Shown one piece after another: positions 42,125 to 51,940 of a DNA stretch of 64,000 nt. The stretch comes from Roseovarius sp. A-2. Its GTDB lineage: Bacteria > Pseudomonadota > Alphaproteobacteria > Rhodobacterales > Rhodobacteraceae. A model generated the notes under the pieces. That model did no database searches. It had not been told where the DNA came from and saw only the letters and a list, made by a program, of their open reading frames with translations. The stretch spans positions 1-64,000 of the forward strand of contig NZ_BDIY01000016.1 of NCBI RefSeq assembly GCF_002072155.1, read 5' to 3'. Made by a program: the position numbers and the translations under genes. The number at the start of each line of letters is the position of its first letter. Position 1 is the stretch's first letter.

Positions 42125-42970
42125 GTGTTGACCGACGCGCAAAAACCGACGCTCAGCGTGATCGTCCCCGCCCATAACGAGGCGGGGCTGATCGGTGCCT
42201 GCCTGCGCGCGCTTTTTGCGTCGCAGCCCGTGCCCGGTGGAGCAGAGGTGATCGTGGTGGCCAATGGCTGCACCGATGGAACCGCCGCCGAGGCACACGC
42301 CTGCACAGAGGCGGCCATGGCGCGCGGCTGGCACCTCCTCGTGCTGGAGCGCGCGCAAGGCGGTAAGCCGGGTGCGCTCAACACGGGCGAGGCGATGGCA
42401 CGCGGACGGGTGCTGGCCTATCTCGACGCCGACGTGATCGTCTCGCCCGCGCTCTGCGTTGAACTGGTGCAGGTGCTTGACCGCGACGCCGCCGCCTATG
42501 CCAGCGGGCGCGTGGTAATCCCGACACCCGCGAGCGCATTCAGCCGCGCCTATGCGCGATTCTACTGTCAGGTGCCGTTCTTTCACCACGGCGTACCGGG
42601 CTGCGGGCTGTTCGCGATGAACCGCGCGGCGCGTGCGCGGTGGGGCGAGTGGCCCGCGATCATCTCGGACGACACCTTCGCCCGGCTGCATTTTGTAACC
42701 GCCGAGCGCATCGTCGTGCCCGCCCCCTATGACTGGCCCATCGTGGAAGGCTTCGGCGCGCTGGTGCGTGTCCGCCGCAGACAGGATGCGGGAGTGTCCG
42801 AGATTCGGCGACTCTACCCGGCGCTCCCGGCCAATGACGACCCGCGCCCCTCAGGGCCCGGATGGGTGATACGCGCTGGCCTGCGTGCGCCTCTCGGCTT
42901 TGTCGCCTATGTCGTCGTCGCCCTTGCCACGCGCCTGCGTCGGGGCAAGGGCTGGGCGCGCGGTCGCTGA
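42125..42970 (+). CDS. glycosyltransferase family 2
   Basis: A 281-residue GT-A enzyme starting with GTG at 42125. LSVIVPAHNEAGLIGACLRAL, VANGCTDGTAA, and the acceptor-metal motif YLDADVIVS (DxD) are clear. The middle is Ala-rich, and a hydrophobic segment near the C-terminus (LGFVAYVVVALATRL) could be a membrane contact. It probably adds a sugar in the polysaccharide repeat unit. It reads toward the flippase gene 126 bases downstream. Confidence 0.85.
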   Translation: MLTDAQKPTLSVIVPAHNEAGLIGACLRALFASQPVPGGAEVIVVANGCTDGTAAEAHACTEAAMARGWHLLVLERAQGGKPGALNTGEAMARGRVLAYLDADVIVSPALCVELVQVLDRDAAAYASGRVVIPTPASAFSRAYARFYCQVPFFHHGVPGCGLFAMNRAARARWGEWPAIISDDTFARLHFVTAERIVVPAPYDWPIVEGFGALVRVRRRQDAGVSEIRRLYPALPANDDPRPSGPGWVIRAGLRAPLGFVAYVVVALATRLRRGKGWARGR

Positions 42971-43024
42971 CCCCCACGCCATCCCCAGGCTCGGCCCGAG
43001 GATCCGCCACCCCTAAAAACCACA

Positions 43025-43052
43025 CGATTTCAATGGAATTGCCGTGAAATCG
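43025..43052. promoter_or_regulatory. inverted repeat upstream of the flippase gene
   Basis: CGATTTCA (43025-43032) and TGAAATCG (43045-43052) are eight-base arms with a 12-base spacer, 45 bases before the flippase ATG. The half-site is the same as the core of the palindrome at 38425-38446. Confidence 0.4.
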
Positions 43053-43096
43053 CCGCCATTATACGGCAAGCACCCAAAAACCGCGAAAGAGGACCG

Positions 43097-44464
43097 ATGC
43101 GCGCCGCAACACGAGTATTTTCCGGCGAAGGGCTGCTCGCCCGGGCGCTGCGCTCATCGGCGCTGACCGTGGCCGGATTCGGTGTCTCGCAGATCCTGCG
43201 GCTGGCCTCGAACCTGATCCTCACCCGGCTGCTCTTCCCCGAGGCTTTCGGCATAATGGCCATCGTCAACGTGGTCATCCAGGGGCTGATGCAATTCTCC
43301 GACGTGGGCATCAGCCCCGCCATCATGCAAAGCAAACGCGGCGACGATCCGGCCTTTCTGAACACCGCCTGGACCATCCAGCTTCTGCGCGGGGTGGCGC
43401 TGTTCTTCATCGCATGCGCGTTGGCCTGGCCGCTGGCGTGGTTTTATGACGAGCCGCTGCTCCTGCAAATGCTGCCGGTCGCGGGCCTCGGCCTGCTGCT
43501 GGCAGGTTTCTACCCCACCGCGCTCGATACCGCCAAGCGGCACCTGCGGTGGGGGCGAGTCACGGCGGTCGATTTCGGTGCGCAGATTACCGGCATCGTG
43601 ATCGGCATCGCGCTCGCGTGGTGGCTGCAATCGGTCTGGGCGCTGGTCATTTCCAATGTAATCGCGACGGGCGTGACACTTTTGTTTTACTGGCTCACCC
43701 TGCCCGGCGCGCGCAACCGCCTAGGCTGGGAACGCCCGGCCCTACGCGAGATGGTAACGTTCGGGCAGTGGATATTTCTCAGCACGATCTGCGGCTTTCT
43801 GTTTAACCAGGCCGACAAGCTGATCTTGGGCAAGTATCTCAGCTTCGAGGTGTTCGGCGTCTACAATATCGGCTTCTTTCTCGGCTCCTTTCCGATGCTT
43901 CTGGGCAACCTCTTTACTTGGCGGCTGCTGATCCCGATCTACCGCGAACTGCCCCCCGGCGACAGTCCGCAGAACTTCGCCAAGTTGCAGCGCATGCGCT
44001 TTGCCGTCACGTCGGGACTGACCGCGCTCACCGCCGGGTTCGCGTGTCTTGGCGTCTGGCTCATCGGTATTATGTATGATGATCGTTACGCGATGGCGGG
44101 GGCCGTCGTGGTGGTGATGGCCGCGATGCAAATCCCGCAGATCATCGTGATGACCTATGATCAGGCCTCGCTCGCGGCGGGCGATTCGAAACGCTTTTTC
44201 GTGCTGACGCTGGCCAAGGCGGTGGCGATGATCGCGGCTCTCCTGCTCGGCCTTGAGTGGGGCGGGCTCCTGGGGGCGCTGCTCAGCTACGGGGCGGCGA
44301 TGGTCGTGGCCTATCCGGTCGTTGTCTGGCTAGCGCGGCGCATGAATGCCTGGGATCCACTGCATGACGCGGTAATGGCCGGGCTGGGCCTCGGCGTGGC
44401 CGTGCTGGCCTTCTGGCTTAATGGGTCCGCGATTGCCGATCTCGCGGCGCTTTCAGGCTGGTGA
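43097..44464 (+). CDS. oligosaccharide flippase (Wzx-like)
   Basis: A 455-residue integral membrane protein of the polysaccharide-exporter (MVF/MOP) superfamily with about 12 to 14 hydrophobic segments. ILRLASNLILTRLLFPEAFGIMAIVNVV is the typical N-terminus, and QADKLILGKYLSFEVFGVYNIGFFLGS is the second conserved block. It should flip undecaprenyl-linked repeat units across the inner membrane. AAAGAGGACC precedes the ATG. It is followed by the polyketide synthase gene after 112 bases, so the export step and the assembly-line genes are on one strand and could share regulation. Confidence 0.9.
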   Translation: MRAATRVFSGEGLLARALRSSALTVAGFGVSQILRLASNLILTRLLFPEAFGIMAIVNVVIQGLMQFSDVGISPAIMQSKRGDDPAFLNTAWTIQLLRGVALFFIACALAWPLAWFYDEPLLLQMLPVAGLGLLLAGFYPTALDTAKRHLRWGRVTAVDFGAQITGIVIGIALAWWLQSVWALVISNVIATGVTLLFYWLTLPGARNRLGWERPALREMVTFGQWIFLSTICGFLFNQADKLILGKYLSFEVFGVYNIGFFLGSFPMLLGNLFTWRLLIPIYRELPPGDSPQNFAKLQRMRFAVTSGLTALTAGFACLGVWLIGIMYDDRYAMAGAVVVVMAAMQIPQIIVMTYDQASLAAGDSKRFFVLTLAKAVAMIAALLLGLEWGGLLGALLSYGAAMVVAYPVVVWLARRMNAWDPLHDAVMAGLGLGVAVLAFWLNGSAIADLAALSGW

Positions 44465-44576
44465 TCCGGTCACCGCATGACACCGGAATTGCCAAGCCGA
44501 TGCCGCAAAACCGTCGCATTGTGGAGAGATACGGGAACTCTTATGATTTCATCAATGTTCATTATTGGCCGGTGAC

Positions 44577-47500
44577 ATGAGCATGTCCGATCCGAGCGGC
44601 ACCGAAATCGCCATCGTCGGCATGGCCGCGCATCTGCCCGGTGCGCGGACCGTGGCCGAGTATTGGCGGAACCTGCGCGCCGGACACCGCGCCATCCGTC
44701 GGCTGAGCGAGGCCGAGTTGCTGGCCGCCGGTGAGGCCCCGCAGACCCTGCGACGCCCTGATTACGTGCCTTTTGCCGCGCCGCTCGACGGGTTCGAGAT
44801 GTTCGATGCCGAGTTCTTCGGCTTCGGACCCAAGGAGGCCGCGATCCTCGACCCACAACACCGCCGCTTTCTGGAGGTCGCGTGGGAGGCGCTGGAGGAT
44901 GCGGGCCACATGCCCGAGACCTTTCCCGGCCCCATTGGCGTCTTCGCGGGCTGCGGCATGGGGAGTTATTTCTATTTCAACCTCTGTTCCAACCGCGATC
45001 TGGTCGACGATGTCGGGTTGTTCCTGTTGCGCCATACCGGCAATGACAAGGATTTCCTGACCACCCGACTCAGCCATATCCTCGATCTCAAGGGGCCATC
45101 GCTCGGCTTGCAGACCGCTTGCTCCACCTCGCTCGTTGCGGTGCATTATGCCGCACAATCGCTCTTGAATGGCGAATGCGACATGGCGCTGGCGGGCGGC
45201 GTGACAATCGAGCTGCCGCAGAACCGTGGCTATATTCACAAGCAGGGCGAGATCCTGTCGCCCGACGGCGAATGCCACGCCTTTGATCACCGCGCGCAGG
45301 GCACGGTCTTTGGTTCCGGCGCGGGCATGGTGGCGCTGCGTCGGCTAGAGGATGCACTGGCCGACGGCGATCACATCTGGGGCGTGATCAAGGGCTCTGC
45401 GGTCAATAATGACGGCGCGGCCAAGGCGGGCTATCTCGCGCCTTCGGTCGACGGTCAGGCAGCGGCGGTGGCCGAGGCGCAGGCGGTAGCGGGCGTCACG
45501 GCGGACACCGTGGATTATGTCGAATGTCACGGCACCGGCACTTATCTCGGCGACCCGATCGAGGTGGCGGCGCTGACACAAGCGTTCCGCGAGACGACCG
45601 AGGCAAGCGATTTCTGCCGCATCGGCAGCGTAAAGACCAATATCGGCCATCTCGACACCGCAGCGGGCGTCGCCAGCCTGATCAAGGCCACACTTGCGCT
45701 CTATCACGGCGAAATGCCGCCCTCTCTGGGATACGAGGCCCCAAACCCCGCCATCGCCTTTGAGGGCAGTCCGTTCTCGGTCAATGACTGCCTTAGCCCT
45801 TGGCCCAAACGCGACCATCCCCGCCGCGCCGGGGTGAATTCCCTGGGCGTCGGCGGCACCAACGCCCATGTCGTGCTGGAAGAACCGCCCGCCCGTGCCG
45901 CCCCCGAAGACAGCGACTGGCCGTTTCAGCCTATCGTGCTCTCCGCGCGCTCGAAATCCGCGCTGGACGATGCCACCACCCGTCTGGCCGCCCATCTGCG
46001 CGAAAACCCCGAACAGCCGCTGGCCGATGTAGCCTGGACCCTCAAGCAGGGCCGCCGCGCGTTCGAGCGTCGCCGCATTACCGTCGCCCGCACCCATGCC
46101 GAGGCCGCCGACCGGCTCGACAAGGGCGACGCCCGCCGCGTCTTCACCCATCAGGCGCTCGACAACCCCGATGTGGTCTTCATGTTCCCCGGCGGCGGCG
46201 CGCAATATGCCAGGATGGCGCGCGACCTCTACGAGACCGAGCCGGTCTTTGCCGACTGGATGGATCGCGGCCTCGATATCCTCGCGCCCAGGCTTGATTA
46301 CGACATCCGCGCGCTCTGGCTGCCTGACCCCGATCAGGTGGCGGCGGCGGACGCGCGCCTCAAACGCCCCTCGGTGCAATTGCCGCTGATCATGATCACC
46401 GAATATGCGCTGGCCCAACTCTGGCAGAGCTGGGGGGTGACCCCTGCGGCCCTGATCGGCCATTCCATGGGCGAGAACACCGCCGCCTGCCTCGCCGGTG
46501 TCCTGAGCCTTGAGGATTGCATCGGCCTGGTGCATCTGCGCGGGCAACTCTTCGACACTGTTGACAAGGGCGGCATGCTCAGCGTGCCGCTGTCCGCTGA
46601 CGCCCTGAAATGCTATCTCGGCGCACATCTCGACATTGCCGCGCTCAACGCCCCCGACCTTACCGCCGTCTCGGGGCCGCAGGCCGCGCTCGACGATCTC
46701 GACACCCGCCTGCGCGCCGAGGGGATCGAGCCGCAGCGCATCGCCATCGACATCGCCGCCCATTCCCGCATGCTCGAGCCCATCCTTGAACGCTTCGGGG
46801 ACTACCTGCGCTCGATCCAGTTGAGCCCGCCGCAAATTCCAATCCTGTCAAACCGTTCGGGCGATTACCTCACGGCAGAAGAAGCCACCGATCCCGCCTA
46901 TTGGGTCGATCATCTGCGCCATACCGTGCGCTTCGCCGACGGCCTCACCCGGCTGAGCGAGACGTCGGCCCGCGTCTTCCTCGAGGTCGGCCCCGGCAAG
47001 GCGCTCTCGTCGCTGGCACAGGCGCATGGCGCGATCAGCGCCAATCAGGTCATTGGCACCCTGCGCCACCCTGAGGACAGCATCGCCGACGACGAATATT
47101 TCATCGCCATGCTGGCCCGTCTCTGGGCCGTGGGGGTCGAGATCGACTGGCCGCAGATCTGGGGCGAGGCAACGCGCAACCGTGTGCCGCTACCCTCCTA
47201 TGCCTTTCAGCACAAACCCTATTTCATCGCCCCCGGCGTGCCCCGCGCGACGGCAGAGGACGATTGGCCCACTCATCGCGACACCCTCACCGACTGGGGC
47301 TACACGCCCCATTGGCAGCCCCGGCTGGCGGAGGTCGAAATCACGTCTGACGCCGACCTTGCGCAACTGCCCAAGCAGACATGGCTGGTCTTCGAGGACG
47401 ACACCGGCCTTGCCCGCGCCGTGGCCGGGCGCCTCAGCGCCGCGGGCCATACCGTCACCACCGTTACACCCGGCGACAGCTTCGCGCGATTGGAGGAAGG

Positions 47501-50500
47501 GCGCTACACCCTCTCACCAGAACGCGGGCGCGAGGGCTATGACCAGCTGATACGCGCGCTTGTCGCAGACAACCGCGCGCCTACACGCATCGCGCATTTC
47601 TGGCTGGTCACCCGCAACGAGCGTCACCGCCCCGGCTCCAGCTTCTTCCACCGGGTGCAGGAACAGGGCTTCTACAGCCTGCTCTTTCTGGCGCAGGCCG
47701 TGGGCGACGAGGGGCTGGACACGCCCTTGCATATCACCGCCTTCACCACCGGTGCCGCCCAAACCCGTGACGAGGCGCTGCCCTACCCGGCCAAATCCAC
47801 GCTCGCAGGCCCCTTGCGCGTGATCCCGCGTGAGATGCCGCATGTGACCACCGCCAGCCTCGACCTGACCCTGCCCGCGCGCGGCGCGCCCGATGCGGGG
47901 CTTGTGACCCGCGTGCTCGAGGATCTTCTGCAAGCCCCCCACACGCATGAGGCCGCCCTGCGCGGCGCCCGCCGCTACGAGATGGCATGGCGCGCCACGG
48001 ACCTCGCGACCGGCAGCGCCCCGATTGCCCAGGGCGACTCCGTGCTGATCACCGGCGGTTTCGGCGGCATCGGTCTGACGCTGGCCGAGGATCTGATCAC
48101 GAAAAACCGCGCCAATATCGTGCTGATGGCCCGCCACGCCCTGCCGCCCCGCGCCGACTGGCCCCGGATCACCGCGACGCGCGGTGCCGCCGACCCGCTC
48201 GCCCGCCGCATCGCCGCCGTGAGCCGCCTCGAGGCGCTTGGCGGCGAGGTCATGGTGGTGGCAGGCGATGTCAGCAATATCGAGGACATGCAGGCCGCAC
48301 GCTCCGAGATCGAGACGCGCTTTGGCCGCCTGAACGGCATCATCCATGCCGCCGGTGTCATCGCCGACGCACCCCTGTTGGCCAAGGGGCCGGACACGAT
48401 CGAGGATGTGTTCACACCCAAGATCCACGGCACCCAGGTGCTGGAGCAGGTCTTTCCAGATGGCACGCTCGACTGGCTGGTGCTGTTTTCGTCCTCCTCG
48501 ACGGCCACCGCGCCTGCCGGACAGGTCGATTACGTCGCCGCCAACGAATATCTCAACGCCTATGCCCGGTCCCGAGCGGGCGGGCGCACCCGCGTGCTGG
48601 CGCTCGACTGGGGCATCTGGGCCGAGGTCGGCATGGCCGCCGAGGCCGTGGCACAGCAGACCGGCACCATTCCCGCCGCCCCGCGCCTGCCGGTCGATCA
48701 CCCGCTGATCGACGCGGTCAGCTTCGACGCCGAAGGCAACCGCGTCTTTCACGCAAGCTACAGCGCCGCCACCCATTGGGTGTTCGATCAGCACCGTACG
48801 CGCGACGGTCAGGCGCTCATGCCTGGCACCGGCTATCTCGACCTGCTGGCACAGGCGCTGTGCGCGCAGGGCGAGGACAGCCCGTTCGAGATCCGCGATC
48901 TGATTTTCCTGCGCCCCTTCGACCTCGCTAAAGGGGCCACGCGCGAGATGCGCCTTACCTTGACCCGCAGCGATCAGGGTTACGCCGCCCGGATCGAGGC
49001 CAACCACCTTCAGGCGGGCCGCACAGGTTGGATCACTCTGGCCGAGGCCGATCTGCGCCTACTGCCGCTCACACCGCCTGCGCCGCTCGACATCACCACC
49101 ATGCGCTCACGTATGGAGAGTTGGGACGAGGCCACCACCGATCCCCTGCCCTCCCCGCAAGAGGCGCATCTCGATTTCGGCCCCCGCTGGCGCGTGCTCA
49201 TGGCGCGCGGGCTTGGCCCGGGCGAGGGTCTCGCCCATCTGCGCCTGCCCGCCGAGGCGCAGGGCGATCTGGCGGCAGGCCATCTTCTGCACCCCGCCCT
49301 GATGGATATCGCCACCGGCTGGGCGATGGGGCTGATCGAGGGCTATGACGGCAGCGATCTCTGGGTGCCGATGTCCTATGGCGCGCTGCGGGTGCATGCG
49401 CCGCTAGGGCAGGATATTTACAGCATCGCACGGCTGACCACCGGTCAGGCCCAGGAGACCGGCATCGCCCGCTTTGACATCACGCTCACCGATTCCGCCG
49501 GTCAGGTACTGGTCGAAATCACCGATTTCGCCATTCGCAAACAGGCGGGCGGGTTGGCGATCACCCCGCCCCGCGCGGGCGAAATCCGCTTTGACGCAAG
49601 CGTCGACACCACCCCCGACAGCCCCGCCGAAGAACGCCTGCGCCACAACCTGCGCGAAGGCATCCGGCCCAGTGAGGGTGCCGAGGCGTTCCGCCGTGCG
49701 CTCGCCCTCGGTCAGCCGCAGGTGCTGGTCTCCTCGCTCGATCTGCCCGCGCTGATCCGTCAGGCCGAGGCGGGCCCGCAAGGAGCCGACGAGGGCGGCC
49801 AGCGGTTCGAGCGGCCCGATCTCGACGGCGATTACATGGCACCAAAGGGCGAGATCGAGGCCCGGCTCGCGGGCTTCTGGTCCGATCTTCTCGGCCTCGA
49901 CCCGGTCGGCGTCGAAGACAGCTTCTTCGATCTTGGCGGCCATTCACTGATCGCCGTGCGGCTCTTCGGCATGATCCGCAAGGCCTACCGCGTCGATTTC
50001 CCGATCTCGATCCTGTTCGAGGCCCCGACCATCCGCGCCTGTGCGCGCCTGATCGAGGCCCGCATCGGCCCGCAACAGGCGGGCGACAGCGCGCCCGCGA
50101 CATCCGCACCGGCCCGCCGCTTCACCCATCTGGTGCCGATGCATCGCGGCGAGGGGGGGCCGAAAACGCCCTTCTTCCTTGTCGCGGGCATGTTCGGCAA
50201 CGTCCTCAACCTGCGGCATCTGGCGCATCTTCTGGGCGATGACCGGCCGTTCTTCGGGCTTCAGGCGCGCGGGCTCTACGGCGACGACGCGCCGCATGAC
50301 GACCTGACCGAAGCCGCGCGCGACATGATCGCCGAGATCCGTCAGGTGCAGCCGCATGGCCCCTATCTGCTTGGCGGCTTCTCGGGTGGCGGCATCACCG
50401 CCTACGAGATGGCACAGCAGCTTGAGGCAGCGGGCGAAACGGTGGCGGTGGTGATCCTGCTCGACACGCCGCTGCCGCAACGCCGCCCGCTGTCGCGCCG

Positions 50501-50975
50501 TGACAGGACGCTCATACAATGGCAGGAATTGAAATCCTCCGGCCCGCTCTACCCGCTCAAATGGGCGACGCGGCGCCTTAAATGGGAGATCGCCAGGCGC
50601 CGCTCGCAGGACCACACGGAAACCTCCGAACACCAGTTTCACGATCATGAGATCGAGGCCGCCTTCTACCGCGCCATAGCCAAATACCAGGTCCGCCCGT
50701 GGACCGGCAGGCTGCACCTCTTCCGCCCGCCGCAATCGGGCAAGTGGCAGGTCTCGAACGGTCAATGGGTGAGTTCCGAGCGCGCCTATGTGCTGCCCGA
50801 CAATGACTGGTCCGGCTTGGCCCCGAACCTGTCGGTGACCGAGGTGCCGGGCGATCACGATTCCATGGTGCTGGAGCCTAATGTCCGCGTCCTCGCCGCG
50901 CGCATGCGCCGCGTGATCGAGGTGGCAGAGGACACGCAAAGCGCACCCCCGGACCACAGGGAGGCCGCTGAATGA
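44577..50975 (+). CDS. type I polyketide synthase, KS-AT-KR-DH-ACP-TE
   Basis: A 2132-residue single-module synthase from the ATG at 44577. Domains in order: ketosynthase (active Cys near 182 in QTACSTSLVAVH; His in HGTGTYLGDP near 317; KTNIGHLD near 352), acyltransferase (PGGGAQYARM, then GHSMGE with Ser near 629), ketoreductase (ITGGFGGIG near 1155; YVAANEYLNAY near 1318), double-hotdog dehydratase (His in HRTRDGQALMPGTG near 1402; Asp in HPALMDIATG), acyl carrier (Ser in LGGHSL near 1788) and thioesterase (Ser in GFSGGG near 1935; His in GDHDS). All active residues seen are intact. The KR stands before the DH, the reverse of the usual order. It should make and release a short, reduced acyl chain. 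Its stop overlaps the next gene (ATGA). Confidence 0.93.
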   Translation: MSMSDPSGTEIAIVGMAAHLPGARTVAEYWRNLRAGHRAIRRLSEAELLAAGEAPQTLRRPDYVPFAAPLDGFEMFDAEFFGFGPKEAAILDPQHRRFLEVAWEALEDAGHMPETFPGPIGVFAGCGMGSYFYFNLCSNRDLVDDVGLFLLRHTGNDKDFLTTRLSHILDLKGPSLGLQTACSTSLVAVHYAAQSLLNGECDMALAGGVTIELPQNRGYIHKQGEILSPDGECHAFDHRAQGTVFGSGAGMVALRRLEDALADGDHIWGVIKGSAVNNDGAAKAGYLAPSVDGQAAAVAEAQAVAGVTADTVDYVECHGTGTYLGDPIEVAALTQAFRETTEASDFCRIGSVKTNIGHLDTAAGVASLIKATLALYHGEMPPSLGYEAPNPAIAFEGSPFSVNDCLSPWPKRDHPRRAGVNSLGVGGTNAHVVLEEPPARAAPEDSDWPFQPIVLSARSKSALDDATTRLAAHLRENPEQPLADVAWTLKQGRRAFERRRITVARTHAEAADRLDKGDARRVFTHQALDNPDVVFMFPGGGAQYARMARDLYETEPVFADWMDRGLDILAPRLDYDIRALWLPDPDQVAAADARLKRPSVQLPLIMITEYALAQLWQSWGVTPAALIGHSMGENTAACLAGVLSLEDCIGLVHLRGQLFDTVDKGGMLSVPLSADALKCYLGAHLDIAALNAPDLTAVSGPQAALDDLDTRLRAEGIEPQRIAIDIAAHSRMLEPILERFGDYLRSIQLSPPQIPILSNRSGDYLTAEEATDPAYWVDHLRHTVRFADGLTRLSETSARVFLEVGPGKALSSLAQAHGAISANQVIGTLRHPEDSIADDEYFIAMLARLWAVGVEIDWPQIWGEATRNRVPLPSYAFQHKPYFIAPGVPRATAEDDWPTHRDTLTDWGYTPHWQPRLAEVEITSDADLAQLPKQTWLVFEDDTGLARAVAGRLSAAGHTVTTVTPGDSFARLEEGRYTLSPERGREGYDQLIRALVADNRAPTRIAHFWLVTRNERHRPGSSFFHRVQEQGFYSLLFLAQAVGDEGLDTPLHITAFTTGAAQTRDEALPYPAKSTLAGPLRVIPREMPHVTTASLDLTLPARGAPDAGLVTRVLEDLLQAPHTHEAALRGARRYEMAWRATDLATGSAPIAQGDSVLITGGFGGIGLTLAEDLITKNRANIVLMARHALPPRADWPRITATRGAADPLARRIAAVSRLEALGGEVMVVAGDVSNIEDMQAARSEIETRFGRLNGIIHAAGVIADAPLLAKGPDTIEDVFTPKIHGTQVLEQVFPDGTLDWLVLFSSSSTATAPAGQVDYVAANEYLNAYARSRAGGRTRVLALDWGIWAEVGMAAEAVAQQTGTIPAAPRLPVDHPLIDAVSFDAEGNRVFHASYSAATHWVFDQHRTRDGQALMPGTGYLDLLAQALCAQGEDSPFEIRDLIFLRPFDLAKGATREMRLTLTRSDQGYAARIEANHLQAGRTGWITLAEADLRLLPLTPPAPLDITTMRSRMESWDEATTDPLPSPQEAHLDFGPRWRVLMARGLGPGEGLAHLRLPAEAQGDLAAGHLLHPALMDIATGWAMGLIEGYDGSDLWVPMSYGALRVHAPLGQDIYSIARLTTGQAQETGIARFDITLTDSAGQVLVEITDFAIRKQAGGLAITPPRAGEIRFDASVDTTPDSPAEERLRHNLREGIRPSEGAEAFRRALALGQPQVLVSSLDLPALIRQAEAGPQGADEGGQRFERPDLDGDYMAPKGEIEARLAGFWSDLLGLDPVGVEDSFFDLGGHSLIAVRLFGMIRKAYRVDFPISILFEAPTIRACARLIEARIGPQQAGDSAPATSAPARRFTHLVPMHRGEGGPKTPFFLVAGMFGNVLNLRHLAHLLGDDRPFFGLQARGLYGDDAPHDDLTEAARDMIAEIRQVQPHGPYLLGGFSGGGITAYEMAQQLEAAGETVAVVILLDTPLPQRRPLSRRDRTLIQWQELKSSGPLYPLKWATRRLKWEIARRRSQDHTETSEHQFHDHEIEAAFYRAIAKYQVRPWTGRLHLFRPPQSGKWQVSNGQWVSSERAYVLPDNDWSGLAPNLSVTEVPGDHDSMVLEPNVRVLAARMRRVIEVAEDTQSAPPDHREAAE

Positions 50976-51940
50976 CCGGCCCCCGCGTCCTGACCATCGT
51001 GCTCAACTGGCGCACGCCCGAGATGACACTGAAGGCCGCACGTGCCGCGCAGCGCGCCATGGTCGATATCGCGGGCGAGATCGTCATTATCGACAATGAT
51101 TCCGGCGATGGCTCTTTCGAGAAAATGCAATCGGAAACAAGGGATTGGAACCGGGTGCGCGTGATACAATCCGGCCATAACGGCGGCTTTGGTGCGGGCA
51201 ATAACGCAGGCATACGCGCAGGGTTCTCGGACGGCACGCGTCCCGATTACACCTATATCCTGAACTCCGATGCCTTTCCGGCCGAAGATGCCATCGCCAA
51301 GCTGCTGGCGCATCTTGAGGCGACACCCAGTGCCGGGCTGGCGGGAAGCCATATCCACGGGCCCGAGGGCAAAAGCCATGTCACCTGCTTTCGCTTCCCG
51401 TCGATCCTGGGCGAGTTCGAGGGTGCCGCGCGCATCGGCACATTCAGCCACCTGTTGCGCCGTCACATCGTACCCCTTCCGGTACCCGAGACCACGCAGC
51501 CCGTCGACTGGCTGGCAGGCGCAAGCCTGATGATCCGGCAGGACGCGCTCGACGAGATCGGCGGTTTCGACGAAACCTTTTTTCTCTATTTCGAGGAAAC
51601 CGACCTCTGCCTCCGTGCCGCGCGAGCGGGCTGGCAGACGCATTACGTGGCCGGATCCCACGTCGAGCATATCGGCTCGGTCTCCACCGGCATGAAGAGC
51701 TGGGGCCGGGTGCCGGACTACTGGTTCGCGTCGCGCCGATATTATTTCATCAAGAACCACGGGCGCGGCTATCTCGCGCTCGTCACGCTGGCACATCTGA
51801 CGGGTGCGGGCCTCGGCAGCCTGTGGCGGCTGATCCGGCGCAAGGGCGCACCGCGCCCGCCGCATTTCCTGCGCGATCTGGTGCTGGGTGACCTGGGCCT
51901 TACGCTGCGGGGCACGAATGAACGAAAGGCGGACGCATGA
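50972..51940 (+). CDS. glycosyltransferase family 2 (rhamnosyltransferase-like)
   Basis: A 322-residue GT-A enzyme. VLTIVLNWRTPEMTLKAARAA, VIIDNDSGDGS, NGGFGAGNNAGI, and YILNSDAFP as the metal-binding region, then WLAGASLMIRQDALDEIGGFDETFFLYFEETDLCLRA, are hallmarks of the rhamnosyl/galactofuranosyl-type group (key residues E-DLC-R). It is overlapped by four bases at both ends: with the polyketide synthase before it and the NRPS-like gene after it. This tight coupling is the strongest hint that the acyl product and a sugar are joined, or are made for the same polymer. Confidence 0.88.
   Translation: MTGPRVLTIVLNWRTPEMTLKAARAAQRAMVDIAGEIVIIDNDSGDGSFEKMQSETRDWNRVRVIQSGHNGGFGAGNNAGIRAGFSDGTRPDYTYILNSDAFPAEDAIAKLLAHLEATPSAGLAGSHIHGPEGKSHVTCFRFPSILGEFEGAARIGTFSHLLRRHIVPLPVPETTQPVDWLAGASLMIRQDALDEIGGFDETFFLYFEETDLCLRAARAGWQTHYVAGSHVEHIGSVSTGMKSWGRVPDYWFASRRYYFIKNHGRGYLALVTLAHLTGAGLGSLWRLIRRKGAPRPPHFLRDLVLGDLGLTLRGTNERKADA

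Noticed and set aside
45345-49007. Two long minus-strand open frames inside the polyketide synthase gene
   Set aside because: They are antisense to conserved KS, AT and KR motifs and have no motifs of their own.
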